A DNA stretch of 64,000 nucleotides from Ceratorhiza oryzae-sativae (taxonomy: Eukaryota > Basidiomycota > Agaricomycetes > Cantharellales > Ceratobasidiaceae), in contig JARWMV010000232.1 in assembly GCA_030998015.1 (NCBI GenBank), positions 1,488,001 through 1,552,000 of the forward strand, given 5' to 3'. The translations under genes and the position numbers were made by a program. This document shows positions 12,001 through 23,228 of this stretch, in pieces. Under the pieces are notes generated by a model. It ran no database searches, had not been told where the DNA came from, and was given only the letters and a program-made list of their open reading frames with translations. Position 1 is the stretch's first letter. The number at the start of each line of letters is the position of its first letter.

Positions 12001-13352
12001 ATCGTCCACACCACCTCCGTCAACCACGGCCGACGCCCCAAAGTCCCGTCGAACACGCGTGGTCGAACTCGCACGCGCCGATTCCTTGGATACGGACCGC
12101 GCCGGGACGGCCACTCCCGCGTCGCTTGCGTCCGATTCTGACGCTGGTGGGGACGTTCCCCATCCGTCTGATCTTGACTTAATGCTGTCCACGCAGCCGC
12201 TGCGTAAAGGTGGGCCCGGGCGCGGTCGGCGCTGGGCGTACAAGGGCGAGACGCCAAACGGGAGTGGTGGGTCGGTGAGGTTGGATGGAACAGAGCCGTC
12301 GAAGAAGCGGCCTGCGACGACAAGTTATTGGACGGTTGCGGAGCGAACGGCGTTGAAGCAGAATTTGTTGAGGCATGGACGGGATTGGAATCGGATTGCG
12401 GCGATGATTCAGAGCAAGACAGCCATTCAGGCGAAGAATTATTATTTCAATAATCAGAAGGAGATGAGTGTGTTTGTGCGGGCGTGGGAGAAGGAGCAGA
12501 GCAAGGGAGGCAAGGCGAGTTGATAGAAACATGTAGCCTGAGTAGTTGTACTAATAGATTTTGTTTCATTAGGGTGAGGCGGATTCAGAGGCGACTCCAA
12601 GCACGAGTGTATCTCCTGCTCCGCCCGTTAAGAAGGAAGAGTCAAAGAAGAGCGTCGGACCAGTTACTATTCAGCCTGCTCCAGGCCAGTCTGCTCCTGC
12701 AGGCCAATCCCAGAAAGCGGCTAGTGGGAGGGGCAATGCGCACTATCCTAATGTTATCCCTCAACCACCCCTTCCACAACAGCAGACTTGGACAAAGAAC
12801 GGCACCCAACAAAAGCCTAAGGCCCCCGTTGGCGCCCCTGCACCTGTCCCCATCATTCCAACACCACCATTGCCACTACCAGGACCTACATTCCGTGCCT
12901 GGCCTGTATCTTCGGCGCCTCAGCACCCACCGCATATGGCGTATTCATTTGGGACATTTCCTGGAGCGGGGATGATGAAGCCCAGTCCTGCACCAGGTCC
13001 TGGTCCTGCACCTAGGCCAAGCGCCCCTCCTCCGAATGTTGGCGTTGCTGGCCCAAGCGGAACAGGAGGTGTTCATCGAAGTATGAATCATTATCCAGGA
13101 CCGATGCGGTACCAACCTTATCCGGTTGCGGCGTCGAGCGCGGCGGGCGGGGGTGCTGGCGGGATCAAGGGTAAAGGTGTACCTCCAAAGAGCACTGCTC
13201 CAGCAAAGCCTTCTGGGTCGGTGCAAGGATCTGCGCCCGTTGGCATGAACCGGGTTATCATTCCGCCACGAACGGCGGCTACGGCAAGTCGGTCGAGTTC
13301 TGGACAGCCTGCTTCATGGAACGGGGATGACAAGGGGAAGAAACCGGCTTGA
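9078..13352 (+). CDS. SNT1: Snt1/N-CoR-like co-repressor with two SANT domains, one apparent frame break
   Basis: This is probably the scaffold of the Set3/Snt1 histone deacetylase complex. The N-terminal 250 residues are Pro, Arg and Trp rich and disordered. An acidic Ser/Thr/Pro stretch follows, then a coiled region. SANT1 is AVEQWTTEERDIFIEQHRIF to SQCVKYYYLMKK. SANT2 is SYWTVAERTALKQNLLRHGR to AIQAKNYYFNNQ. The tail is Pro/Gly-rich. Exons are 9078-9212, 9291-9667, 9776-12514 and 12573-13352. The frame breaks once between the SANT domains, at the AAA of 11867-11869; one added base gives 4032 coding bases (1344 codons). The last intron has a GC donor. The spacing of an N-CoR-type SANT pair supports the call, although sequence outside the SANT domains is not diagnostic. 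Confidence 0.83.
12515..12572 (+). other. Probable GC-AG intron in the SNT1-like gene
   Basis: The exon ends GGCAAG and the intron begins GCGAGT instead of GT. It ends TTTCATTAG, with a CTAAT branch-like motif 20 to 25 bases upstream. Both exons are in phase 0 across it, and without it the frame stops at once. No nearby GT gives an in-phase join. Confidence 0.65.
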
Positions 13353-13523
13353 AGGGTAGACGTTCTTTTTTTTTCCAAATTCATCTCATTCTGGCTCGCG
13401 AGTTTGCACACATTCACACGAACGCTTTTGACACACATTTTACACGGTTGTATAATTATATGTTTGTGGAATAATACGAAAGCATAGGAGCTACAAGTAC
13501 ATTGCGACAAGATGACACCCGAA

Positions 13524-14072
13524 TCAACGGCGGCCTTCCACCAGGATGATATGGTAGCCAAAGTTGGTCTTGACAAGTGGCGAGAGGATAGGCTTGTCAA
13601 GAGTACTTGGGGTGAGGGCAAATGCAGCATCCTGGAACGCCCCAACCATGGAGCCACGAGTCATCCAGCCAAGACTTCCTCCAGCTGGATGAAAGGTTAT
13701 TATCAGACACATCACCTGTGTCAGAACATACCTTTGGCCTTGTCCTCACTGTACTCCTTTGATAATACGTAAATGACAGCTCACTCACATCTTAAAACAA
13801 ACTCACTTGAGCAACCTTGTCAAACCTCTGCCCTTCTTGAATTTTCTGAAGTGCCTCGAGTGCCTTGGATTGTTTCTCGCATAGAATGTGTCGTACTTGC
13901 ACCGCAGTCGCGGCCTTGAGCTTTCCCTGGTAACACCGAGTGTAAGTCAAAGAGAGAGGTCAACTAAAAGATTAGATACCTTGGAATCGCCCGAATCGGC
14001 TTCTTTCGAAGCTGCTGCCTTCTTCTTGTCGCCCCCGCCTCCTCCCTTGGTGCCACCTTTCTTTGCAGGCAT
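13524..14072 (-). CDS. PIN4: Parvulin-type peptidyl-prolyl isomerase, Par14/PIN4 type
   Basis: This rotamase is orthologous by sequence to human Par14 (PIN4), reported in pre-ribosomal particles and chromatin. Four exons (14072-13980, 13926-13807, 13756-13732, 13684-13524) give 399 bases and 132 residues, the expected length. The N-terminus is the family's basic Gly/Lys tail ([18 protein letters not shown]). The rotamase domain runs from [18 protein letters not shown] through [20 protein letters not shown] to [14 protein letters not shown]. It lacks the WW domain of the Pin1/Ess1 class. One internal exon is only 25 bases. The gene is divergent from RLI1. Confidence 0.94.
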
Positions 14073-14222
14073 CGTAGTTAGTGTCCAATAGAAAGACGAG
14101 AGTTAAAGGTGGGCGCTTGTTTCGGAGATATTGAGGGAGATCAGGGTCCACCCCTGCGAAATTTACATCCGCTGTCACGCTTCTCCCAGCTGAACGGTTT
14201 GCTTGCACGTCAGTCTGCCAAT
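14073..14222. promoter_or_regulatory. 150-base bidirectional promoter of PIN4 and RLI1
   Basis: Only 150 bases separate the two outward-facing ATGs, so the genes must share promoter space and perhaps overlapping 5' UTRs. No TATA box is obvious, as is usual for housekeeping genes. Confidence 0.7.
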
Positions 14223-16500
14223 ATGCCCTCGGACAAGATCACGCGTATTGCTATCATCGATTCGAATAAGTGCAGACCGAAAAGATGTGCTCAGGAGTGC
14301 AAAAAGGTGAGTAGATTGAACCTAAGATCATACTAATAACTAATAATGGACGCAGTCGTGTCCAGTCGTGAAAATGGGTCAGTCTTGTGGCTGACATGAT
14401 CAGCTTTGGCTCATTTCTTTGCAGGCAAACTTTGTATCGAGGTCAAGCCAACCGACAAGATCGCGTTCATATCTGAGGTTCTGTGCATAGGTTGTGGTAT
14501 TTGTGTCAAAAAGTAGGTGCCCTTGTCGTCATAATGAACATCTTCTAACACATGACTTAGATGTCCTTTCGAAGCCATCACCATCATTAATCTGCCTACC
14601 AATCTTGACTCTGAGGTTACGCACCGTTATTCTGCCAATTCGTTCAAACTCCACCGATTGCCTACCCCTCGCCCAGGTCAGGTTCTCGGTTTGGTGGGAA
14701 CTAACGGTATTGGAAAAAGTACCGCCCTCAAGATCCTGGCTGGGAAACTTAAGCCAAATCTTGGAAGATATGATGTGAGAACTATATGCTTGCCCCTACC
14801 ACACAAGACTAACATCTGTCCAGGATCCCCCAGACTGGGAGGAGATTCTCAAATATTTCCGTGGCTCAGAGTTGCAGAACTACTTTACCAAAGTTCTAGA
14901 GGATAACATCAAGGCTCTCATTAAGCCTCAATATGTCGACCAAATCCCGCGGATGATCAAGGGAAAGCTCACAGTGTCACAAATGCTTGATTCCAAGCTT
15001 GAACGGGACAACAAGGAGGAGATATGCAGGGTTCTGGAGCTCGAAAAGGTTCTTGAGCGTGAAGTGTCTCAACTTAGTGGTGGAGAGCTCCAGCGCTTCG
15101 CTATTGGAATGTCTTGCATTCAAAAGGCTGACGTGTGAGTTGGGAAATCGAACAACGTGGATGTATGCGAGTTAATAGGATTTCTCCAGGTATATGTTCG
15201 ACGAACCGTCCAGTTACCTTGATATCCGACAACGTTTGGCGGCCGCTCAGGTCATTCGGGATCTGCTCACAAACAACAACTATGTTATTGCTGTTGAGCA
15301 CGACTTGTCGGTACTTGACTACCTCTCCGACTTTGTCTGCTGCCTCTACGGGAAACCTTCAGTATATGGTGTCGTAACAATGCCCTACTCTGTACGCGAA
15401 GGTATCAATATCTTCTTGGATGGTTTCATTCCGACCGAAAACCTGCGCTTCCGAGAAGAAAGCCTTTCCTTCAAAATGGTGGAGAATGCGGAGGAAATTT
15501 TGCTCGACAAGACTCGTCATTACTCTTACCCGTCTATGACGAAGACTCTTGGCTCGTTCAAATTGACTGTCGAATCCGGCGACTTTACAAACAGTGAGAT
15601 CATTGTCATGTTGGGCGAGAATGGAACAGGCAAGACCACATTTGTGCGCCTCCTGGCCGGGGAGGAGCCGGACGAAAAGACGCAAACACTTTCGCTCAAC
15701 GTTTCTCTCAAACCTCAAAAAATTGCACCTAAGTTCCCGGGTACGGTTCGCATGTTGCTTTTGAAGCAAATCAAGGCGGCGTTTATGCATCCACAGTTCA
15801 ACACGGACGTGATCAAGCCGATGCAAATCGAAGGCATTATGGACCAGGAGGTGCAAACGCTTTCAGGAGGAGAGTTGCAGCGAGTGGCTATCGTGCTTGC
15901 GTTGGGTGAGTCCGAGGCTCAGTTATTTAGAGTGAGATTGGTTGATAGAGGGTGGTACACGTGTGTAGGAAAACCAGCCGATGTGTACCTACTCGATGAG
16001 CCATCTTCGTTCTTGGATTCGGAGCAGCGCATTATTGCAAGCAAAGTCATTAAGAGGTGTGTGACTTGGTGCTTGCAACTGATAATGATATGGCTAACGA
16101 AGCACGTAGGTATATCCTGCATGCAAAACGTACCGCTTTTGTCATCGAGCACGATTTTATCATGGCCACGTATCTTGCGGACCGTGTGATCGTATTCGGG
16201 GGACAACCTGCCGTTGCCGCGACTGCTACCCCGTGCGTTTTTTATATCATTCTCCGTCTCATCCAATTCCTTGACAATGCTACCCTAGCCCTCAGTCGTT
16301 GTTGACCGGAATGAACAAATTCTTGGCTTCACTTGAAATCACGTTCAGGCGAGACCCAACTAACTACCGACCGAGGATTAACAAGTTGAATAGCGTGAAG
16401 GACAAGGAGCAGAAGGGTAGGCTTACGCAATTTTCCGCCTGGCTTGTATATTGACATGTTTTATTCAGTCTCCGGCAATTATTTCTTCCTTGAAGATTGA
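14223..16500 (+). CDS. RLI1: Ribosome-recycling ABC ATPase Rli1/ABCE1
   Basis: This essential iron-sulfur ABC protein splits ribosomes after termination and acts in ribosome maturation. Ten exons total 1806 bases (601 residues) with every phase intact: 14223-14306, 14356-14377, 14425-14512, 14561-14774, 14824-15134, 15190-15905, 15969-16056, 16110-16232, 16289-16416 and 16469-16500. The N-terminus carries the two ferredoxin-like Cys clusters ([16 protein letters not shown] and [16 protein letters not shown]). NBD1 has Walker [10 protein letters not shown], signature LSGGELQR and Walker [14 protein letters not shown]2 has [17 protein letters not shown] and [10 protein letters not shown]. The second coding exon is a 22-base microexon. 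It is divergent from PIN4 and convergent with CUE3, whose stop lies 158 bases away. Confidence 0.98.
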
Positions 16501-16657
16501 GGTTGCCTCACTAGATTTCATGCTCTGGCGAAATACTGTCCGTAGGCGGGTGGGTGGGTAAACGCGATGTTAACAGCGTCGGAAGCGTTGGACATTTTAC
16601 ACCATGTATTTCAGCCTGTTGAAATTGGTTGAATAGATCATACTGTATTTGAAGCAA

Positions 16658-18955
16658 TCATCCAGCGAATCCACCCCGGGCCATCTTCTTATCATGACCA
16701 CGTTTACGATCGTGGTTTCCTTGTCGAGCTTTGTTCTTGTCCTTGTGTGCCCTATCACGAGCCGAGTCGCCTCCTGCGCTGCTCCCTTCACCTCCACCCC
16801 CACTCCCACCTCCACCTCCTCCCCGTCCAGCTCCCCTTCCCCGCCCCCTTCCTCCACCCCTTCCGCGACCACCTGCGGGTATTTCATATATGAACTAGGC
16901 TCTATAGGACTTGAAAGGGCGACCTTACCACGCGGAGCATCCCATTGCGGAGTTGGAGCGAGCGTGGGCTGGTTCCCCTTGAACTCGTGTTTTTCGCGGA
17001 TCTTGGCTTGTCGGCGGGCCTGTGAAAAATGAGAGGGTGAAATTTGAACGATAGGAATAGCAAGCATACATCTCTGTCGAGCATGGACTTCCATCCTTCA
17101 ATTTGCTCGTCTGACCACCCTGTTTGGGTCTTAAGTTGTGTACGAATGTCCGACCGACGAGTCGTAGCGTCTCGCTCAAACACTGTACCATGCAATATAT
17201 ATATAAGTATACATACGTGAGAGCAACTGTTGAAAGCCATACCTTTGCGATCTTCCAGCCATGCGAGCTCGAGAGCAGTCTCAGGGCCAGCCTCTTCTTC
17301 TGTATCGGTTCCACTTTCACTGGTTCCTTCTCCATCGTTGACGCCTCCCCCATAATCGTTGTCCTCGTCGTCAAAGAATGCCGTTACTCCAGGCCGTTTC
17401 TCTTCGTCTGATTTCCATTCTTCATCTGGGTCCGATACCTCAGCAGCACGACGTAATATATCCGCTTTTTGAGCAGCAATAAAGGCTTTATCTCGGAGGA
17501 TCGTATCTGCGTTCTCGGCTCTATGAAAAAAAAAAGCCAGTAAGGTTATGTGCCCAGTAGTGTAAAGTCACACATACCTTTTCTTTCCGATTCTCAGTCT
17601 TGAATAGTCCATTTCTTCGTCATCGAATATATTTCGTCTCTCAGGTAACGTAGAGGCTTTTGGAGGTGCGACTGGTGTGGGTGTATGGGGCGGGGGCAGC
17701 TGTTCACCTTCGAGGAGTGCGCCAATTAGCGCCTCGGCCGAGCGATTGAAACGAGGCAGTCCTAGTGCTACACGTATAGAATCAGGATCTTGATCCGGAA
17801 AGATGTCTAAAACTTGAGCAACGAGTGCGTCGAGAGCTGGATCGGATGCTGGCGCAGGCTGGCCTGAAGTCAGTGACAGTCATAAAAGTGAATGTAGGCT
17901 TACTGTGGGTACCTCTCTGCCTTTGCCTTTATCGACTCGAGAGGAAGGCACGAACAGTTTGCTGGTAGGTTCGGGTAAAAGTGCGAATATGCCAAGGTCG
18001 GTTGTTGGCGGATCAAGGCGCAGTTGAGCTCTCATAACCTCCAAACGCACGTCATCTCCTTGTACAGATCCCTTGAGTAGGTTTGTTAATCCTGAGACGT
18101 GATTCAAATCGTCGTTCAGGCCACTTTCGAAAAACGCAACGGATGTCGCAGGGCGTTGTTCGGCACTTCAAAAACTTGAAAAATTATTTCGAGTGCACGA
18201 TCCACATTTTGAGGGACAAGAGTCCGGATGATCGTATCGTAGGAGTCCAGCAGATCTGCCTTTGTCTCTACCCAGATGGTTTCGTACGCTGAGCGTTCAC
18301 CCTGTAAATGGATCCCACCGAGCGAATTCGCTAGTCTGGGAAGTAGATTTTGGTAGCATTCGGCCAGAGCTTTGAAAAAAGCTTGATCTTGGGCCAGCAG
18401 TCGAACTACATCTCCTCCACAACGAACAAGGCACAGGAGTGTGTGGGCTACTTCTCGGAGTTCGATGATATCCGGGTGTTTGGGCGATAGAGTGGCGGCG
18501 AGCGCGGGAATCACAATCGATGTGAATTCAGAGGCTTGAGTAGGAATAGAAAGGGCGCCCCGAAATACATCTTGAAGAATATTGGGGTCTACACTCGAAT
18601 ATGAGACTGCCAGATCGACGAGCGATATCATAGCGGGTGGCTGTTGCTGAGAAACAAGTGACCGCACCAGATGCAAAGTATATTTTCGAATCGCGCGCTC
18701 CGAGTCCGAGAGGACATCATTGTGCAACGTACGCGTGCTTGTTTGGGCTAGCCTTTGACGAGCACAATCACTCAAGTAGCTTGATAGGAACCCGGCCAAA
18801 GGTTGTACATCTACAGATTTGCCAGACTTTGTTTGAAGTGTGATGATAGAGGCGAGCTTCTGGGCAACCTTGGCGGATATGAAGTTAAATCTCTCAGTGG
18901 GGACAGATTCTTTCAGTTCATACACCGGGAACGGAGGTAAGATATCCGTGGCCAT
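16658..18955 (-). CDS. CUE3: CUE-domain protein of the ASCC2/Cue3 type, one apparent frame break
   Basis: This is probably the ASCC2/Cue3 subunit of the ribosome-quality-control trigger complex, which binds ubiquitinated stalled ribosomes. The ubiquitin-binding CUE domain is clear: ALDALVAQVLDIFPDQDPDS then RFNRSAEALIGALLEG. A helical N-terminal half precedes it (KVAQKLASIITLQTK, EVAHTLLCLVRCGGDVV). After it come an acidic stretch, a basic KMAR tail and a Gly/Arg-rich (RGG-like) end. The start MATDILPPFPVYELKES at 18955 is chosen over upstream ATGs at 18988 and 19015 because it fits the family start and the shared promoter. The frame breaks at a run of five bases, 18130-18134, just before DDLNHVSGLTNLL; adding one restores reading. 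Confidence 0.85.
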
Positions 18956-19032
18956 GGTCGCTCGGATGATTACATCAAAGTTGCTCATACAAGCCAAATA
19001 CGCCCCGCCAGCCAATTGGCAATTGGCATGTT
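18956..19032. promoter_or_regulatory. 77-base bidirectional promoter of CUE3 and GPI17
   Basis: The two outward-facing ATGs lie only 77 bases apart, or 44 if the upstream Met at 18988 is used. It contains an inverted CCAATTGG sequence at about 19013-19020, which includes CCAAT on both strands and could serve both directions. Confidence 0.6.
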
Positions 19033-20933
19033 ATGTCTCAACCTACCACGCCATCCCCCGACTCTCACCCAATACAGACGTACCCTCATGATAAGGGCCG
19101 CTTTAAGATAATATTATCTTATTGGGCCGTTGTCCTGGTGGGTCTGCCAGTTTGGTGGACATTGACGACAGTTGAAAGGCTCCCATTGCCAGCTGCACAA
19201 GTTAAAAATGCTGGCTCTCAATCAGTAGGTTATGGTGCTTCCCAATATCCTTATAATTAAATTTCGCGTTTAATAGCTTCGCATACCTCTCAATGTGAAC
19301 GTACAAATTCTTGATGGGCTGTGTGACGCGCCCGCTTTTGCCAACAAGGTTCAAGCCGACTGGGATAGAAGAAGGCTGTAGAGAGGGGAGACGCTTGGGA
19401 CGCGCTTGCCGTTAGGATAGGGGCCTCTGGTGCCTTTCAGGTTAGTCGCCTTTCCTCAGTATTGAAAAGTTACCGAGTTTCACTCTAGCCGAGTGAGTTG
19501 GCGACTACGTACCAAGTTACAGTTCGGCAGGGATACGAAGATGACCCTACGGTCGTTTATACTCGGTCGTTTGACGTGTATAGTCGCAGTGGCTGCGATC
19601 GTAAGTTATTCGCACTTCATAAGGCCCGTCTCACTCGACCCCCCGCAGAACCACTTGTAGACAAAGTTGTGTCGTCACTGAGCGACTTTTTAACACCCCC
19701 AATCCAGCGCACTGAGCTTCGGGTGGCCCAATATTCACCACGTTATCGACTTGCATTCTCTTTACTCAACGAGGACGCTTCCGATGGAGGAGCGTTGCAG
19801 GTTGGTTAGTCAACGAGGCCATCAAAGGTAAGCCGCACCACCTGACCCACGTATACCCATAACCAATGATGTCTCTAGAATACTTACAACCTACGTTGGA
19901 CGAACTTGGCGTACTCCATAACTTTACTATAGAAAGTCAGGTTCAGTTTTATGCGCCCCTTACATCCGAACCTATCGCTGTCAATGACGGCTACGCTCTT
20001 AATCAGGAGCAGCTTACTATCTTTGTTAACTCTGCCGAGTGGACGCTTTGTGAGCTTTTTAACTTCTCGCATGAATGTTTTTCTGAGTATTTAAAGCTTC
20101 AAGCGTCTCAAACGACCCTGTACTACATTTTGTGCTATATGTTCCCTCGGCTCGGCGACGGCCTTTGTACATCCAAGACGCTCATGGTAATCATATGTGG
20201 TTAGATAATTTTTCCAATACGCTCACTAAAACAACCCATAGGTGCGGTCTCGCAGTTTAACTCGTTCTTGGTGCCCATGGGGTGGGATTGCCATCTTCAA
20301 CCCACAGACACAAGGGACAGCGAACATAGTGCTGGCTCTCAGCATCTCAAGCCAGCTTTTCATCTCTTCAGAAAGCAGCTCGAAGGACTCCTCGGTATTC
20401 CGACCCTCCCTGCATCCGTTGCCGTTGAATTAGACCGCACGGATACATCTCAAAGAATACTCACCGATTGGCAACTTGACACGCTTCTCCGGCGCCGTAC
20501 CATTGAGAATATTCGAGGCAGTGTACAAGCCTTGACTAGCATCGTTGGGCTCGTAGGGCAGATCGAAAATATGCCCGTTGGACCAACTGTACGAAGTGAT
20601 GTATTAAGTGCCTTGGATGAGCTTGCACAGGTGCGCGCAGATCATTTTACGGCGCAATGCGCTAGCTCACTTGTTTTTATCAAGGCGCACAATACCTCAC
20701 AACCTGTCCGAACTCTCGTTCACTCCGCACGCTCCTTGCTGCTCGCCAGCAGGGCTTTCTTTAACCCCAACATGGTCGGGCTGCTCTATTTCCCCGCAGA
20801 ACACAAGTACGCGGTCTACACGCCACTGTTCGCGCCAATCGCCGTGCCACTCGTGGTTTCAGTCCTTCGGGAACTGAAGGCGAGGCGCAAAGCCCCCACC
20901 GTGACTCGTGGATTCAAGCAGAAGGCTGAGTGA
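19033..20933 (+). CDS. GPI17: GPI transamidase subunit PIG-S/Gpi17, two apparent frame breaks
   Basis: PIG-S is an ER membrane subunit of the complex that attaches GPI anchors. Near the N-terminus is one hydrophobic segment (IILSYWAVVLVGLPVWW); a second membrane segment is C-terminal (LFAPIAVPLVVSVLREL), matching the family's two-anchor design. Lumenal landmarks are YSPRYRLAFSLLNEDAS, LHFVLYVPSARRRPLYIQ and FNSFLVPMGWD. Seven exons: 19033-19224, 19277-19440, 19489-19600, 19649-19827, 19879-20049, 20097-20186 and 20242-20933. Two one-base gaps are needed, at about 19378 (before ERGDAWDALAV) and at GG 19800-19801 (before GWLVNEAIKEYL). Adding them gives 1602 bases, 533 residues, the expected size. 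Confidence 0.88.
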
Positions 20934-21435
20934 TAAGATCGAGGCATTATATTCTCTATAGATTGTGGGGGAGATAAAAGATTTAGCTAACTGCGTGTGA
21001 TTGACTTTGCGTTTTGAGGGTGTTGAATACGACTGAGAGTTTAATTCATGCGTCGAGACCGTTCTAATCCGATGAAAGTTGCATCTAATCGGAAGATTTG
21101 AGGGTGATGCATACAGATGGCTGATATGCGTGGAAGCAAGCCAGCATCGATAGGGAGTTGATTGCCTAGCACCGTTTGTTATGACTGATGAATCGACTCT
21201 CCTGGGCGAAGGTCTAGAACGCAATCCAGCTGAAGTCTGGTTTGCCTTGCCAGGATGGGCACGTGGGAGGATCTGATCTCATGTGCAACGCAAGGCTCCC
21301 TGTGCTTACATGCTGCCGTGCGCCAACCAGCGTTGGCAGATCGAGCCTCGTTGGATTCTAAATATATAAATCCAGCTGTCAGACGAGGTTCTCTCCAGGC
21401 TGTTTCCCTCGTTCTTCTGTCCTATCTTCCGTACC
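20934..21435. promoter_or_regulatory. Intergenic and SDS23 promoter
   Basis: This 502-base spacer should hold the GPI17 3' UTR and the SDS23 promoter. A TATA-like TATATAAA at 21363-21370 lies about 66 bases before the SDS23 ATG. No ORF here is convincing. Confidence 0.55.
21363..21370 (+). promoter_or_regulatory. TATA-like element before SDS23
   Basis: TATATAAA, 66 bases upstream of the ATG and followed by a pyrimidine-rich stretch, as in fungal core promoters. Confidence 0.4.
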
Positions 21436-23228
21436 ATGGCCGCTGCTATCGCTCGTTCCGCTTCGGGGAGGTCAGAGACTCGGCGGCGACAAGCCTCAGT
21501 AAGCTCCATACATTCTGCGTCGAAGCATATTAGCCCGCCTCCTACTGCACCTGGTTCTGCGTTGGAACTGGGTGAGCTGGATTCAATATGGTCTACTATA
21601 GATATTTCCCGTAAGTCCAATCCCGTGACGATGAGGCGATACTAATTATCATTTTTCTACCTTCCCCCTAACAGAACTGATTGAGCCAATCGTCGAGGTT
21701 GACGCTAGCATTTCGGTCGAGCGAGCGTGTGAGGTAGGTAGCCACACTGTCCAAGCTTTTCACATTCCACTCAGCCACGGGTCCTCAGGTACTTCTGGAG
21801 AAAGCAGCATGGTGCCTCGCTATCATGACCAAGTCCGCGGTGCTCAGCCTGTGTGTACTGGACTGTTCGACGTGAGTTTTATCACTTTGCAGAACTAGGA
21901 CATCTCACTATAGTATTGTAGTTTGGAGACGCAAATGCATACATGCATTTAGCAGTTACTGCAAATAATCTCACTGCGGAAGACTTGCAAAATGACCGAA
22001 TCGTACAAATTGTATCCAGTGCTCGGCTTCGGAAGGAAGTTCCAGTTGAATTAGCATGCAGTAAGGATTCATCGTATTTGAATTCAGATCGCGCTTTATC
22101 ATTGACGCTTCCCGCGGTAGATTTGTCGGAGAAAAACCCATTGGTTGTGCTTCGGAAAGACGCATCGTTGACAACCCTACTCGAGATCTTCTCTCGAGGA
22201 ACGCATCGAGTGCTTGTTGAAGGACCAGAACAACAGATCAAGGGCATAATAACTGACGGGGCACTTGTGAAATTTTTCGCCAGTAATGTATGTCCAACCA
22301 GTGCTTATTCCCTTTTCTTCTCTCAATTCACAATACTACAGCACGAGATAGTGACCGTCTCACCTGTGATCAGCCAAGTGCTTGCCAGTTCTTTGATCGA
22401 TCTCGGGGTGGTCACACCCCCACCCATCGTCTCGGCATCACCTGATTCAACCGTACTTGATGCCATGACTCTGATGTCGCAAGAGGGCGTAAGCTCCATT
22501 GCGGTGTTTGATCCCGACGTAGGAGTGTTGATGTCTGCAGTGACCGTGACAGATATTGGGCAGTTAGTCATCCCAAGCGAGTCGAAGAGCGTGCTAGCTA
22601 TGAAATTGGCAGCTTTCGTGTCCGAAATCAAGGTGTGTTGTTCTTCACATCAAGGGCAGGGCTATCCGAGCCCTCATATTCATTTACCGGACGTTTTAGA
22701 ACCCACACGGCTTGGTCGATGGTGAAGATAGATATCCTGGTTCGTGTATCTTGTTCTTCTATCTCAGAGCAGCCGGGCTGAAATCGAAACCCCACTTCAG
22801 TTTTTAGTGTCTTGCCAACAAGCACCCTTGGGTATACAATCGAAAAGCTGATTGCAAGTAAGTGACTATACTGATCTAGATGACCATCGTACCACAACTA
22901 ACTTGCGTCTAGCGAATGTCCATCGTGTATTCGTGGCAGACGAGCCAGAGCCGAATTCGCCGCTTAGATTTAGCAAGGAAACCTCAGGGGTGTAGTATCG
23001 CTTATAGATGGTATGTGCTTATATAAAGCGCAGCGATCATACATACTGATGTTGTTCAGTTTTGGCTGTATTTGCTCGCCAGCTCGGGATCAACGCAAAC
23101 CCTGGCATGATGCGAGACCGACGTCGCGCGCCAGCTCAACATCTGTATCATCTACTTCGACCAAATCTCACCCTAATTCAAGTTCATTGCGTCGTGACAG
23201 CAGCATTGGAACCCGACCTTTCTCTTAG
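21436..23228 (+). CDS. SDS23: Sds23/Moc1-type CBS-domain protein, three apparent frame breaks
   Basis: Sds23 proteins carry CBS pairs and inhibit PP2A-like phosphatases in cell-cycle and nutrient control. The N-terminus is Ser/Arg-rich (SASGRSETRRRQASVSSI). CBS landmarks follow: LIEPIVEVDASISVERACE, GLFDFGDANAYMHLAVT, SEKNPLVVLRKDASLTTLLE, FSRGTHRVLVEG, DAMTLMSQEGVSSIAVFDPD, SAVTVTDIGQLVIPSES and FSVLPTSTLGYTIEKLIA. The tail is Ser-rich with phosphosite-like RRDSSIGTRPFS. Nine exons: 21436-21610, 21675-21733, 21789-21871, 21922-22287, 22342-22632, 22700-22739, 22801-22857, 22913-23010 and 23060-23228. One base must be added at AAA 21801-21803, GGGG 22987-22990 and about 23121-23132; the total is then 1341 bases, 446 residues. 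Confidence 0.87.
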
